Assembly: GCA_039090855.1 (NCBI GenBank) | Contig: CM077011.1 | Location: forward strand, 28,239,001-28,303,000 | DNA from: Macrothele yani | Taxonomy: Eukaryota > Arthropoda > Arachnida > Araneae > Macrothelidae | Direction of reading: 5' to 3' | DNA: 64,000 nt | Part shown: piece by piece, positions 43,992 through 54,206 of the stretch | Layout: each line of letters opens with the position of its first letter | Position numbering within the stretch: position 1 is the first letter of the stretch | The notes under the pieces: generated by a model | What the model saw: only the letters and a program-made list of their open reading frames with translations | What the model was told of the DNA's origin: nothing | The model's database searches: none | Made by a program: the position numbers and the translations under genes

Positions 43992-44345
43992 CTTAGCAGA
44001 CAGTGCATCATGCGGACATGCTCATGAATTAAGTAGAGCAGGAGCAGGTGACAGCCAAATCAGCAACACACATAAGCGTGTCCCATCTGCAGATGTTCTG
44101 TTACCTGACACATCTTCCTTAAACGGGAAAAGTGGTGATATTGTGAGAAAAATCAGTGGTGGTACTTTAGAGAAAAAAAGAAAATCTCAATCGTTGCTGC
44201 ATTGCGTAACAGCTTTAGTGCTTCAAATTTAGCAGAGAATCATGAACATTCATCTACGATCTCATCTAGTGATTCAGAAGATAAGCACAAGAAAAAGAAG
44301 TTGTTCTTCCCTCAATTGAAACGTAGGAAGACAAAAATGATGTGA
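43992..44345 (+). CDS. Host gene probable terminal exon (one apparent frameshift)
   Basis: The acceptor is a T-rich tract followed by AG at 43990-43991. One base completes the codon left by the exon ending at 22683, so the two are in phase. The frame reads LADSASCGHAHELSRAGAG and continues Ser/Asn-rich to LEKKRKSQS, then would end at 44230. A +1 shift in the A7 run at about 44175 opens a second protein-like frame (ISIVAALRNSFSASN, then SSSDSEDKHKKKKLFF, ending KRRKTKMM) to the stop at 44343-44345. The basic, Ser-rich C-terminus is more credible than the early stop. An indel in the A-run (assembly error or real mutation) is my inference. The gene is not recognised. Confidence 0.65.
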
Positions 44346-44600
44346 TATGTTTAGTTAAAAAATGAACTTTGGAGAAGTGTCAGAACATTTCCTTGTATTC
44401 CTATGTAAATGTGTACAAATTACGTGAGAGAGACCATTCCTTCAGGGTGTTGTCATCCTCCTCTCTTTTCCAGGTCTCCCCCCGCCCCCAGTTGATTGAA
44501 CTTTGTTATTGCCTCCAGAGGAAATGTCTGCACTTGTGTATAAGTGTATATAAGAATGCATTTCAAAAATTTAATTGAATAAATTATGTATTCAAATTGT
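44346..44600 (+). promoter_or_regulatory. 3' UTR with polyadenylation signal
   Basis: AATAAA lies at 44578-44583, 233 bp after the stop, followed by T-rich DNA with TGT-containing stretches. This fits the end of the host transcript. Termination was not checked further. Confidence 0.5.
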
Positions 44601-44706
44601 TACATGTTGTACCAGGTAAATTATTTGTAATATTTTTTTGTGTGCCACTGTCTCCTTTATTTTTTATTTTTTTTAAGATTTCATTACAAAAAATTTTTTC
44701 AACAGG

Positions 44707-44750
44707 ACACACACACACACACACACACACACACGCGCGTGCGCGCACGC
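44707..44750. repeat. (CA)n/(CG) microsatellite
   Basis: Acacac run passing into a cgcgcgtgcgcgcac segment. Confidence 0.9.
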
Positions 44751-44814
44751 TACAATATATTAGCTTATGAAGTAATGGAAATAGAAACTAGATCACTTTA
44801 AAGAGTGCTATGAT

Positions 44815-45313
44815 CAGGGCTTGAAAAATTTCGTGCTGGTTCACCAGTCAGGCAAATATCTCACTCTTCAGCTGAAAATCGACAGCCTCACGGATTCTCA
44901 TGTTTGCTCTTTGACCTACGACAGCAGACTGCTAAGCAACAGCTCGCTGGGTGCATATTACTCTTTCACTGCTTATCTTTTCACACAACATTTGGGGAAA
45001 TAATTTTATTGAGTTTGTGTCTTCTTGCCTTGTGTTCTTTGTTAAGCAGACTGCGTCTGAATGTTTTGATTCACTGCATTCGCTGTCCAATTTCTTTCCC
45101 AGAGAAACCAGTTTCCCATGCTGGCGCACAATCATGCATCACTTCTGTGAATTAAAGTAAGCTTTATTGAGAAACTAACAGTTTTGCATATCCGACAATA
45201 GGCACACTAATGTACAAATAATTGCCAATTGAATTTAAACTGCTCTACAGAATTTCTTAATCTTCAACTAAATCTTTTCACTCGTCGCAGACGACTGCAT
45301 TTTTCAAGCCCTG
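44815..45313. mobile_element. hAT MITE, 499 bp
   Basis: The ends CAGGGCTTGAAAAATTTC and, inverted, CAGGGCTTGAAAAATGC match over 15 bases. The flanks are a perfect 8-bp duplication GCTATGAT (44807-44814 and 45314-45321). The interior is AT-rich with no transposase. These are canonical hAT termini. Confidence 0.92.
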
Positions 45314-45321
45314 GCTATGAT

Positions 45322-45667
45322 ATTGAATGAAATTAGTGATAATAAAAGGAGTGATTGTAGGAACAAATGACCAAGTTTTCCAGGAATCTGATAAACATAA
45401 AAATAAATATTGCATTATTTTGTGAATAAATCATGGTGTCAAAGGTTATATTTCTTTTCATCAAAAATATAGAGTTTTTTAAAGAAAATTTATTATATTT
45501 ATGAGCAAAGACACACAAACCATTGCATACAAATGGAACAAATATCCTGCTACAAAGTTCATGCACCTGTAAGCCAACTCTGGACAATCTAAATTTCTGC
45601 ATGTTATCATTGGTAAATAGGAATGCTAATATTCTCTTAAATGAAGTACTTTTGTCAATCATAATTA
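45322..45667. other. AT-rich stretch, no gene seen
   Basis: No coding motif, TIR or shared repeat. Confidence 0.45.
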
Positions 45668-45818
45668 AGGACTAAGGAGACAACAAAGTCATATAAATCT
45701 TTAATACGGCGTGTAGTGAAAAATATTTAATCATGCCCTATATTTAATTTGCATGATTAAATATTTTTTTTATACACCATATCATGGATTTTTATATGAC
45801 TTTGTTGCCTCTAGTTAT
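45668..45818. repeat. Fold-back element, copy 2
   Basis: The left arm (gagacaacaaagtcatataa through atatttaatcatg) and the right arm (catgattaaatattt through ttatatgactttgttgcctc) are inverted repeats around about 45745. The ends match those of the fold-back element at 27176-27445. Confidence 0.7.
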
Positions 45819-45954
45819 TACTGGTGTACTTAATATCTGTTGGATGTTTCCTTAAGATTCCCCTCATAATTAAGGAATATTACGAGTTATGTTAACAAAA
45901 AAGTGCTGATACCTTCAACGTCTCTGTTCCTTTCTCATTAATATCAAATTAGTG

Positions 45955-47225
45955 ACATAACACCGAATTTCAGTATTTTTTGCTGTATTTTATCATGTTC
46001 TAAAACTTTTTTGTTTTTTTTTTTTTTGTTTTGAAGTATTTACATACTTTCTTTATTCTGTTCTTCATGTATATTTGCTTTTTTAAAGGAAATATATGAC
46101 CAGATAGACAATTAATAAGCGAATGAATTCTTCATAAGTCATAGCTGCTTTGAGAGGTCTTTACAGGAATGATGGGTTCTCAAGAAAGTCCCAGATGGCT
46201 GTATATGAAAGTGTAATTGTTCCTACTCTGATGTATGGCAGTGAAACCTAGGTACTACAGAAGAAACATAGGTCTCGTTTGTGTGCTAGAGAAATGCGTT
46301 ACTTACTGGGGATTTGTGGCAAGACACATTCTGATCATATGAGGAATGAAGATGTGTTGCAGTTGTGTAGTGTGGAGCAAATTGTTGTTAGGAAGGTGGA
46401 GACTAATATGCTTCGGTGGTTTGGCCATGTTGAAATGATGAGTGATGAGATGCTTACTGAGAAAATTTTTTTTAGCCCAAGTGGCAGGAAAGAAAGGCAG
46501 AGGAAGGCCAAAAAAGTCATGGGAGGATCAGATTCAGGAGTGTCTGCATGAGAAAAACATTATGAGTATGAAGTATAGAAGATCTTGTGTACGTCATGTG
46601 ATGGATGTTCAGTGAAGCCCGAGTTGTGTGTCAAGACCGCTATAAATGGAGAAGTTTGATATGGCAACAGTAAGTAAATAATCAGTTAAAAATTTATCTG
46701 GTAGTTTGTATTTCTTTGTGGAGTTGACCTCTGAATCTCGGAGAACAGCTTAGTGATATAATATGATATGATATAAACAATTAATCATTTTGTAGTATTA
46801 TTGTTTTTTAGTTTCATTTATTAAACATGAATATAATATTAGATTTACCAGATGTGTTCTTGACTTACGAATTCCTATGTTCGCCTTGTCCCATTTGCAG
46901 TTTTAACATCATCAGATTCGATCCGTTTAGTAACGTTAAACCTGCGAATGGGACGAGGTGAACATAGGAATTCTTAAGTCAAGAACACATCTGGTAAATC
47001 TAATATTATATTCATGTTTAATAAATGAAATCAACGAACAATAACACTACTAAGCGATTAATTGTATATCTGGTCATATATTCCCATTAAAAAGCAAATG
47101 TACATGAAGAACAGAGTAAAGAAAAATATGCAAGTACTTCAAAAACTCAATTAATAAACCCATGTAGTTACTGCATAACAGGCAAAAAAACCTAAATGCA
47201 AAATTCGCATAATGTTCTAAACCTT
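45955..47225. repeat. Large imperfect palindrome interrupted by LINE-2 copy 2
   Basis: Arms: 45955-46116 plus 46777-46930 on the left, about 46940-47225 on the right. Examples are ggaaatatatgaccagata at 46089 versus tatctggtcatatattccc at about 47071, and aagaacacatctggtaaatc at 46981 versus its complement near 46855. The centre near 46935 contains catcatcag. Without the LINE it is about 610 bp. The structure resembles the PLE end dimers but no protein is encoded. Confidence 0.7.
46117..46776 (+). mobile_element. LINE-2 3' fragment, copy 2
   Basis: Flanked by a 9-bp duplication acaattaat (46108-46116 and 46777-46785). It encodes the same C-terminal region as copy 1: the GSET/LMYG start, CAREMRYLLGICGKTHSD, VETNMLRWFGHVEMM, GRKERQRKAKKV, and a terminal arm ending WQQ-stop. 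Frame breaks are at about 46254 (TAG in ETW context) and 46480-46500. The 3' end is a tatgat-type simple repeat (46755-46775). Confidence 0.85.
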
Positions 47226-47846
47226 TTACTCAGTGCAGGTTTCAAAGAAAAGTGGAAAAGACTGTCACTAGGAGAAAAGATGGCAGTGATGGATCTTTCT
47301 CTCATTCTCAGTAACCTTGTAGGGATAAATGCATGGCTCAGAAAGATGGGACATTCATGACTGTTTACTGTAAAAGTGATACAGCACACAAACTTAGTAT
47401 TTTTTCTCAGCTGGTTTTAGAAATAAAAAATTAAGGTATGCACCTCATTGCATAAGGGGCTGCATTGTGGGCGATCAGTACTATTCTTTATATTACCCCA
47501 ATTGGTAGTTTGTATTTCCATATCCATTTTTTTTTACCCCAAAATTTTGGTAAGTTTTTATTTCCAGTTCTCACACTTCAAGAGTGAGGGATGATCATTT
47601 GTCTACAATTGGGTGGAATGTCATTCCTCCTTATTGCGCTATGAAGTTATCTAGATATGACTACAGTTCACTAGTATGAGGGTGGCGCACATGCTTGATG
47701 GTGAAGCACAGGATGTTCTACGATCACTGGCTCATCTTTACTGTGAAAGGAATGACCATTAAGTGCACTTCTTATTTTAATCAGGAACCAAAAATACAGT
47801 ACATTCAGTTCCATTCTGGGCTACTTATAGCTGTATACTTGCATAA
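47226..47846. other. Stretch without gene
   Basis: Mixed AT-rich DNA. No ORF with family motifs and no repeat with other parts of the window except the 8-bp duplication at 47839-47846 that belongs to the next element. Confidence 0.4.
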
Positions 47847-48599
47847 CAGTGCTGAGATGGGCTGAGCCCGAACCCAAAGTCGAGCCCGGGCCCGAACCGG
47901 GCTTGGGCTGCATAATACTTATTGGAGCACAGGCTCAGAGAGAGAAATAATTTTCTTCCTTTGTGTGTGTGTGTGTGTGTGTTAAAAATGTGGTTTAGTA
48001 CACAAGACTTTCTTTATGCTTTCTAGTTGCTAAATAGAATTCTTCGACAACTGGGTCTAGATGGGGAGTGGGAACTTGGCAGGGCTACTCATTCCGGGCT
48101 TGGGTAACAAATACCATAGGCCATGAATTACTGAATTTCTGCGAAGGAAAAGTTTCTCTAAGAACTATAGATAGTAGATAGCAAGCTGACAAAATTTTGC
48201 TCCCTACCTAAACGAAGCAGCTCCCTGCTATTTCTATTGAGCAGCGTACGACGCAGAGTGTTGTGCCTTCCGATTTTTCCTGATGCCCCCCTCCCAAAGC
48301 ATTTCAGGAAGAAATGAATGGTCAAAGAAAATATAGAAATAGTACACTTCCTTTCCCCACTCCGCAGTTGAGAAAGACATCGGTTAACTGCACGGGGAAG
48401 AAAGAATGGAAGTCTGGCAGAGGAGATTTTTTTTTAATTAATGCCAAAATAGGTTAATCATAGTTTTTAGGCTCGTTTGGGGCCCGGGTTCTATCCTTGG
48501 CTTGGGCTCTATCTTGCAATATAAAATTCGGGCTTGGGCTGACATACTTCGGGCATGGACGGGCTCGATCTCTTAAAATTGAGCCCGAACTCAGCTCTG
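47847..48599. mobile_element. hAT-like non-autonomous element (inner family), copy 2
   Basis: Termini CAGTGCTGAGATGGGC and, inverted, CAGAGCTGAGTTCGGGC. The flanks TTGCATAA (47839-47846) and TTGCACAA (48600-48607) are an 8-bp duplication with one difference. It is in reverse orientation to copy 1 (43070-43785), and the GAGCCCG-rich subterminal motifs are shared. A (gt)n tract lies at about 47963-47981. Confidence 0.85.
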
Positions 48600-48607
48600 T
48601 TGCACAA

Positions 48608-49810
48608 AATACTTAACTGTGGCATGGAAATCATAGATTTAGAGAAAGCTTATAACTGAGTAAATAGAATACTTCTGTGGAAGGTACTGAATAAATATGG
48701 TATTAGTGGGAATCAACTTAATAGTGTAAAAGCCATGTATTCGGGCAGTAGAGCTTGTGTACAAGTGAATGGTGTTGCATTGAAATGGGTTTCTATTGGT
48801 GCAGGTGTCAGACAAGGTTGTATAATGTCACCATGGCTGTTTAATATATTTATGGATGTGTGCATGCATGATGCCAAAATGGGCAATACTGGTGCGTGCT
48901 TTGGTAATATCCGTGTGTTCAGATTGTTGTATGCTGATGAGAGAGAGACACAGTCTTGTTGTCAGTGAGCAAAAGTGAGCTGCAGGGTATCTTGTCTCGG
49001 ACATACAAAGTTTTAAGAAATTCAAACTGAGTATAAATAAGTGAAAAACCATAGTTATGGTTTTTGAGCGAGGAACTGTTAGTACCAAATGAAAGATAAG
49101 TCTAAATGGCACAGTGATTGACCAAGTGAAGTGAGTTTGTGTGTTTAGGAAGAATGTTTGACACAGAGAACAAATTATATTACAAAATTAGTAGGCAAGT
49201 AAATTCTTCGTTGAAAGTCATAGCTGCTATAGGAGAATTCCACAGGAATGATGGGTTCTCAAGAAAGTACCAAGTGGCTGTGTATGAAAGTGTAATCCCC
49301 CTCCCCCTCTGATGTATGGCAATGAAACCTGGGTACTGCAGAAGAGACATAGAAGTTGTTTGTGTGTGTGTGCTGGAGAGATGCATTACTTATGGGGCGT
49401 TTGTGACATGACACTCTGGTTTTTATGAGGAATGAAGATGTGTTGCAGTTATGTGATGTAAGGCAAATTGTTGTCAGTAAGGTTGAAACTAATATTCTTA
49501 GGTGGTTTGGCTACATTGAAAGAATAAGTGATGAGATGCTTGCTAAGGGAATTTTTTTAGTCCAAGTGGCAGGAAAGAAAAGGGAGGACCAGATTCAGGA
49601 GTGTCTGCATGAGAAAAAGATTATGAGTATGAAGTATAGAAGATCTTGTGTGCGTCATGTGATGGATGTCAGTGGAGCTCAAGCTGTGTGCCAAGATCAC
49701 TGTATATGGAGACATTTGATATAGCAACAGTAAGTAAATAATCAGTTAAACATTTATCTGGCGAATTGTCTTCCTTTGTGGAGCCAACCTGTGAGTCTCG
49801 GAGAACAGCA
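48608..49810 (+). mobile_element. LINE-2 fragment, copy 3 (RT palm to 3' end)
   Basis: Plus strand: IIDLEKAYN (first catalytic Asp context, about 48633), KWVSIGAGVRQGCIMSPWLFN (48780-48845), and LLYADERET, where the expected YADD is YADE (about 48927-48950). The C-terminal arm follows: METNILRWFGYIERI, GKKREDQIQ, ending RHLI-stop. Multiple stops and frameshifts interrupt it. The 3' UTR after 49725 matches copies 1 and 2. The copy is dead. Confidence 0.85.
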
Positions 49811-51059
49811 TAGTTATATGTATGTAATACGTATTTATGAAAAAAAAAGCTTGTACACTCACTTTTCTTTGTAATTTTTATTATGGTAGATTAATAAAAA
49901 TTAAGAGAAAAGGGACTTGCTTGCTTTTTAATTTTCACACCTACTTTTACAGCACATTGGAGAAGAAAGCATCACCAAATGTTTTCTCACATATGAAGGA
50001 TTTGGATTCTTATTTGTTGTATGTGTAACACCATTGTATCAAAGAGAAAAAAGGCATTTCTTACTTTTTTTCTCTTTGATATAATGAATTTTGACTGAAT
50101 CATGATATACTGCATTCTTTTGATAAATTTGCTTCTCTGCTTACACATTTTGAAAGATTGTAAACACTGGATCACATTGGAGGTCAAATATTGGTGCATT
50201 ATGGAAGGCAGAGTCATTCACCATGGCTGGACTATGTCATGTTGTAGGCTAGGGCTGGCACTGAATTGTAACCCCTTTCAGAAAACTTTTTCTATTTCTA
50301 TAAATTATTTGGCTATCAATAAATTTTTGGGAGACATAAGACTACCTTTGTTGTGCAGGGAGGAGGTAATGATAACTGAAAGATATCATTGTTATTGCTT
50401 ATTATCTATCATTATAAGTATAAAATCATAGTTATTATTTTTATTAACACACATTCTGCTTTACCTAACTAGCAGCTTGTATATTAATTGTATTTTTGTT
50501 TATTTTACATAGCTGGATTATCCAAGCTAATCGCTTTTTAGCTAAAAATATTTTTATAAGCAGAATTAAAAAGATAACAGTAAATTATATGTAGGATTAT
50601 TTCAATGCATTTTCTTAGTTAAGAAAAAATGTGTTCCTTAATATGTATGTAGGATTTCTGCTTATTCAAATGGACTAACTACTTGTAGTGACAATTCTGC
50701 CTCACAGATGGCGGCACAGTGCAGTCTACACGAATAGATGAGGACAATGCTCAGAGCAGAAGGGCAGAAGAGAGAGGTAGAGAGAGAGAGAGGAAGGCAA
50801 GAAGGTTGTTGGCCATAGTCATTTGTTGTGTGGAATGAATTCGTTTAAGTGCTGTGTGTCGAATAAAATGTTAAGTACATGATGGCTGTAGTCGCAGTGA
50901 ATAGATTGAATTCCCATGGACGCCACAAGTTCTACATGTATGTTGTGAACTGTGAACAAAGCTTTCAACTTATAATATAAAGTGTTCATATTTACCTTTG
51001 AGTAGCAGAAATGCTGGTAATTTTAGAACATTTTAAATATTTTTTTTTTTTTTTTTTAT
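49811..51059. other. Mostly unannotated, with a small hairpin and a possible LTR-like patch
   Basis: A short hairpin at 50033-50085 (tatcaaagagaaaaaa with its complement). A patch at about 50693-51000 (tgtagtgacaattctg, a gagagagagagagg tract, then aataaaatg) has the make-up of a solo LTR, but no matching second copy or coding region was found. No gene. Confidence 0.35.
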
Positions 51060-51345
51060 AATTTTGTGTTTGCAAAGTCACAAAAAGTTTCTTAAAATGT
51101 CTTTCATCACTTTCACCTGATATTAAAGTTAATGCATTTAAACCTTCTTCATGCATACTTTTTTTGAAGCCATGGTTTCAAAAGAGAACACTTTGAGAAT
51201 GACCGTTCAGCCTTATAGTTGGATACAGGAATTGATAAATATAATCTATATGAACTCGAAGGAGAAGGAAAACAAAACAAAACAAAAAACATCTTTCTGT
51301 GCAGAAGACTGAACCGAATTTTCAAATAGCTTGCTTTCTCAATGC
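51060..51345 (-). pseudogene. hAT transposase dimerisation-domain fragment
   Basis: The minus strand encodes LYLSIPVSNYKAERSFSKCS, the conserved SxxxERSFS region of the hAT C-terminal dimerisation domain, followed by LLKPWLQ. Upstream sequence is phenylalanine/lysine-rich noise, and no rest of the protein is present within 1 kb. It is a fossil fragment. Confidence 0.65.
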
Positions 51346-53064
51346 ACAAACAAGGGGCAAAAAAGTATCTGGTTTGCTATTTGCAAAAGTTATTTTAAAT
51401 CTGTATGAAAGTTAAGCTGAAGCAAGGCAGGAAGGAGAAAGGAACAAAATTTATTTTTAAGGACATCAGTGGAGGCACCCACGAGGTTTCGACCTGGGCA
51501 AAACCTAATGAGAAGGAGGGCGCCCTACAACTTTTGTCTGGCCCTGTCACCTAGCATGCATTGAGTTGTTTTGTTAAATTCAATTCACAGTGGGAAAAAG
51601 AATTGCCATATTTTGTTAGTGTATTTGATCAAAAATTGAGAGCTGCTGCTAGTTTAATTCCACCTCCTGTCAATACAAGTTTTAACTTGTCCAAGTTCTT
51701 TACATGAAAGGCTTTTATTTGCTCATTAGATTTGCATGTAACAATTGAAGTTCAATTAAAATCAGTTGGTGTAAGAAAATAGTTAATGGCAGTACATTTC
51801 ACATTAGAAGTACTCTAATAATTTAGACACAACAGGCATTTTTTTCATTATTTTAATAATGCTGTTTTAAATTAAATCCATATTTGTGTGAGGTATGTCA
51901 ATAGCTTAATTTGTCATTGCATCATTAGTTTCATATTTATGCAACTTCCTTTCAGTGCAGTAAAATGAATAAAAAATAAATAAAATTATTCTTGATATAA
52001 AATGCTTCAGAAATTCATGCAAAACTACAATATAGATACATTTTTCACATAGATGCAATTTGACCATCAGTTACAAATTATTAAAATTAAGATAAATATT
52101 AAAAGGCAGCAGATAAAATACTTACAAGCATAGGAGACACACTCAAGTAAAATAAAAATAAGTGAAGTAGTGAAACCATATCACCAACCTTGTAAATTCT
52201 TTTAAGATGCAGAGTAAGTTTTTAATGACAAAGGCAAAAAGGACATAGCAAATTTCATGTAATGTCATGCCAATACAAAAAGCCTTAAAGAAACTCTTAA
52301 AACTAAAAATTACATAGATAATCGGAAATGAAAAATGGAGACAGATTAGCTTTTTCTTTCAGTAAGTTTGTTAGAACTTCATTAATTAATTCGCATTCTT
52401 TTCATTTGAAATGAATAATTCCATGTTCATTTAATATGTTGATTTCATAGCTTTTAGTATTATGGCATACAAACACAATAATTCAAGCAATGAGCCAAAT
52501 ATCATTTGATGAATAGAATCATCCAGCAAAGCTTATATATTACAGTTACACAGACATAAATACAATTCGGAAGAAAATAATAAATTTGTTACGAACTGTC
52601 TTAAGATCAACTGAAATTAATTATTCTTTAATTTCCAATCAATTGTTATATTATGTTAAGAAACAATAGCAATGTTGGTGTTTAATACTTTAGAACTAGA
52701 ACACAAAAGCAAGCTATCACAAACATTTGCAATTTTACTGTAAGTTGCACAGGTATTAATTAGGCAGACAGCAAACTTAAGTTAAATTTTGAAGGAATCC
52801 AAAATATTCAGAGAGTGCATAAGAAAATTGCATTATGCACAGTGCATGTGAATAAATAGTTGCACTGAGTATTTCAAAAAAAAAAATTAATAATTGAAAA
52901 TGTTATCAGAAGAATGAAGTTTTATTTCTCAAGAGAGTTGATTACAAATTATTGGTTACTTCTGTTCGTTCCTTTTATAGATTATATTAGTTACTTCTGC
53001 CACATCCTCTTATAGTGCAGAACTATTAAAAATGTAAATTAAATAGTTGGCTAACCTAGAGTAG
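51346..53064. other. AT-rich stretch, no gene seen
   Basis: 1.7 kb of A/T-rich DNA without supported genes or repeats. A GC-richer patch around 51465-51545 (cgacctgggcaaaacc) has no identifiable partner. Confidence 0.5.
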
Positions 53065-53360
53065 ACAATAAATAATTCACACAGAAATAATACAAGCATA
53101 ATTATTCCTTATCTTTGAGCTGTTTAAATTATCTGCGGATGTTTCGTGTCTCTCGATGTCTCTCAGGACATGTTATGAATGCTGTACTAATGTTAGGAAA
53201 CTTCTGGAACAACTAACATCAGTACAGCATTGATAACGTGTCCTGAAAGACATCAAGAGACACCAAACGTCTGCAAATAATTTAAGCAACCTAGAGATAA
53301 GGAATAACTATGTATTATTTCTTTGTGAATTGTTTGAAAATATAAAGCTGAATAATGAAA
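53065..53360. repeat. Imperfect palindrome with degenerate hammerhead-like motifs
   Basis: Left arm about 53065-53195, right arm about 53210-53360: ttccttatcttt...gtacta against tagtacagc...aaggaataa. The left arm on the minus strand reads CCTGAGAGA...CGAAAC, and the right arm on the plus strand reads CCTGAAAGA...CCAAAC. These look like a CTGATGA...GAAA core that has decayed. No protein is encoded. Confidence 0.5.
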
Positions 53361-53809
53361 ATTATGAAGAATTTCATTAGTAATTTTGTAAGCATTGTAA
53401 TGTCATAAAAATATTTATTGTAAATGCATTTATTTCAACAATAATTTGCTTTCAATAAAAAAAATCTTAATTTTAAAAAGAAATTACCTAAATGGTAATA
53501 ATGCATCATTATATCCTATGTTTTGAGAAAATAATATCGAAATGCTTAAAATTTTATTCTATCTCAAATAAATGTAATCAAAAGATTTTGTTTCAAGTAA
53601 ACTTGATATAAAATTACCTTTAATAACTTATATAAGCCTGACATTTTATTTGAAAGTATTTTCAGTGGAAGTATTTGAAATAATTAATTATTTCTCTAAT
53701 GACACTCTCATAAAAGTACAAAGCTGTGCATGTGTATATCTAAAGAACTAGTTTATACCTAATCACCACATAAATTAAGAAGAAGGTAGTGTAGGACATG
53801 CTAAGTTAT
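53361..53809. other. AT-rich stretch, no gene seen
   Basis: No coding motif or repeat. Confidence 0.45.
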
Positions 53810-54206
53810 GTATAAAAAGTTTAAGGCAAATATATTTCAGCCATTACTATGGCCTTCATCAGTGCGACTGCGATTGGTTTTTGTTGCCAGATTGGAAAGG
53901 TAAGTTTTTTAATGGTAACTCCAGGTTATGTGATGCAATGCAATGAGGGATTTCCAATGTAAGGAATGAAAATAGGGAGCTCAGAGTTGCAATTTTTGGA
54001 AAATAAAATTTCCAAACTTTCTCTAAACCTCAGAGCATACTGATTTTGGAAGGGAGCTAACTTTTTAGTATCGGACCAAATTGGAATAGCAGAAGTGTCA
54101 GCCAAAGTAAGAAGAGACAAGGAAGATGAAGGTTTTCCAAATTTCACATCAGATTTGTGTTCCTGAAGTCTTGAGAGAATTTTCCGGAAGGAACTTCCTA
54201 TGTACG
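53810..54206 (-). mobile_element. Penelope-like element PLE-3, left arm of inverted dimer
   Basis: The minus-strand frame (54147-53926) encodes the second half of a GIY-YIG domain region, KFGKPSSSLSLLTLADTS and ALRFRESLEILFSKN, followed by the terminal sequence with a hammerhead-like core (53835-53862). It is 5'-truncated at the centre of the dimer near 54207. Confidence 0.82.
53830..53870 (-). ncRNA. Hammerhead-like core, PLE-3 left arm
   Basis: Minus strand: CTGATGA (53862-53856), hairpin AGGCCAT/ATGGCT around AGTA, GAAA (53838-53835). The core is canonical, and the copy is duplicated in the other arm. Confidence 0.62.

Noticed and set aside
50693..51000. Solo LTR
   Set aside because: Starts tgtag and has a polyadenylation-like signal, but there is no second copy, target duplication or internal sequence to support it.
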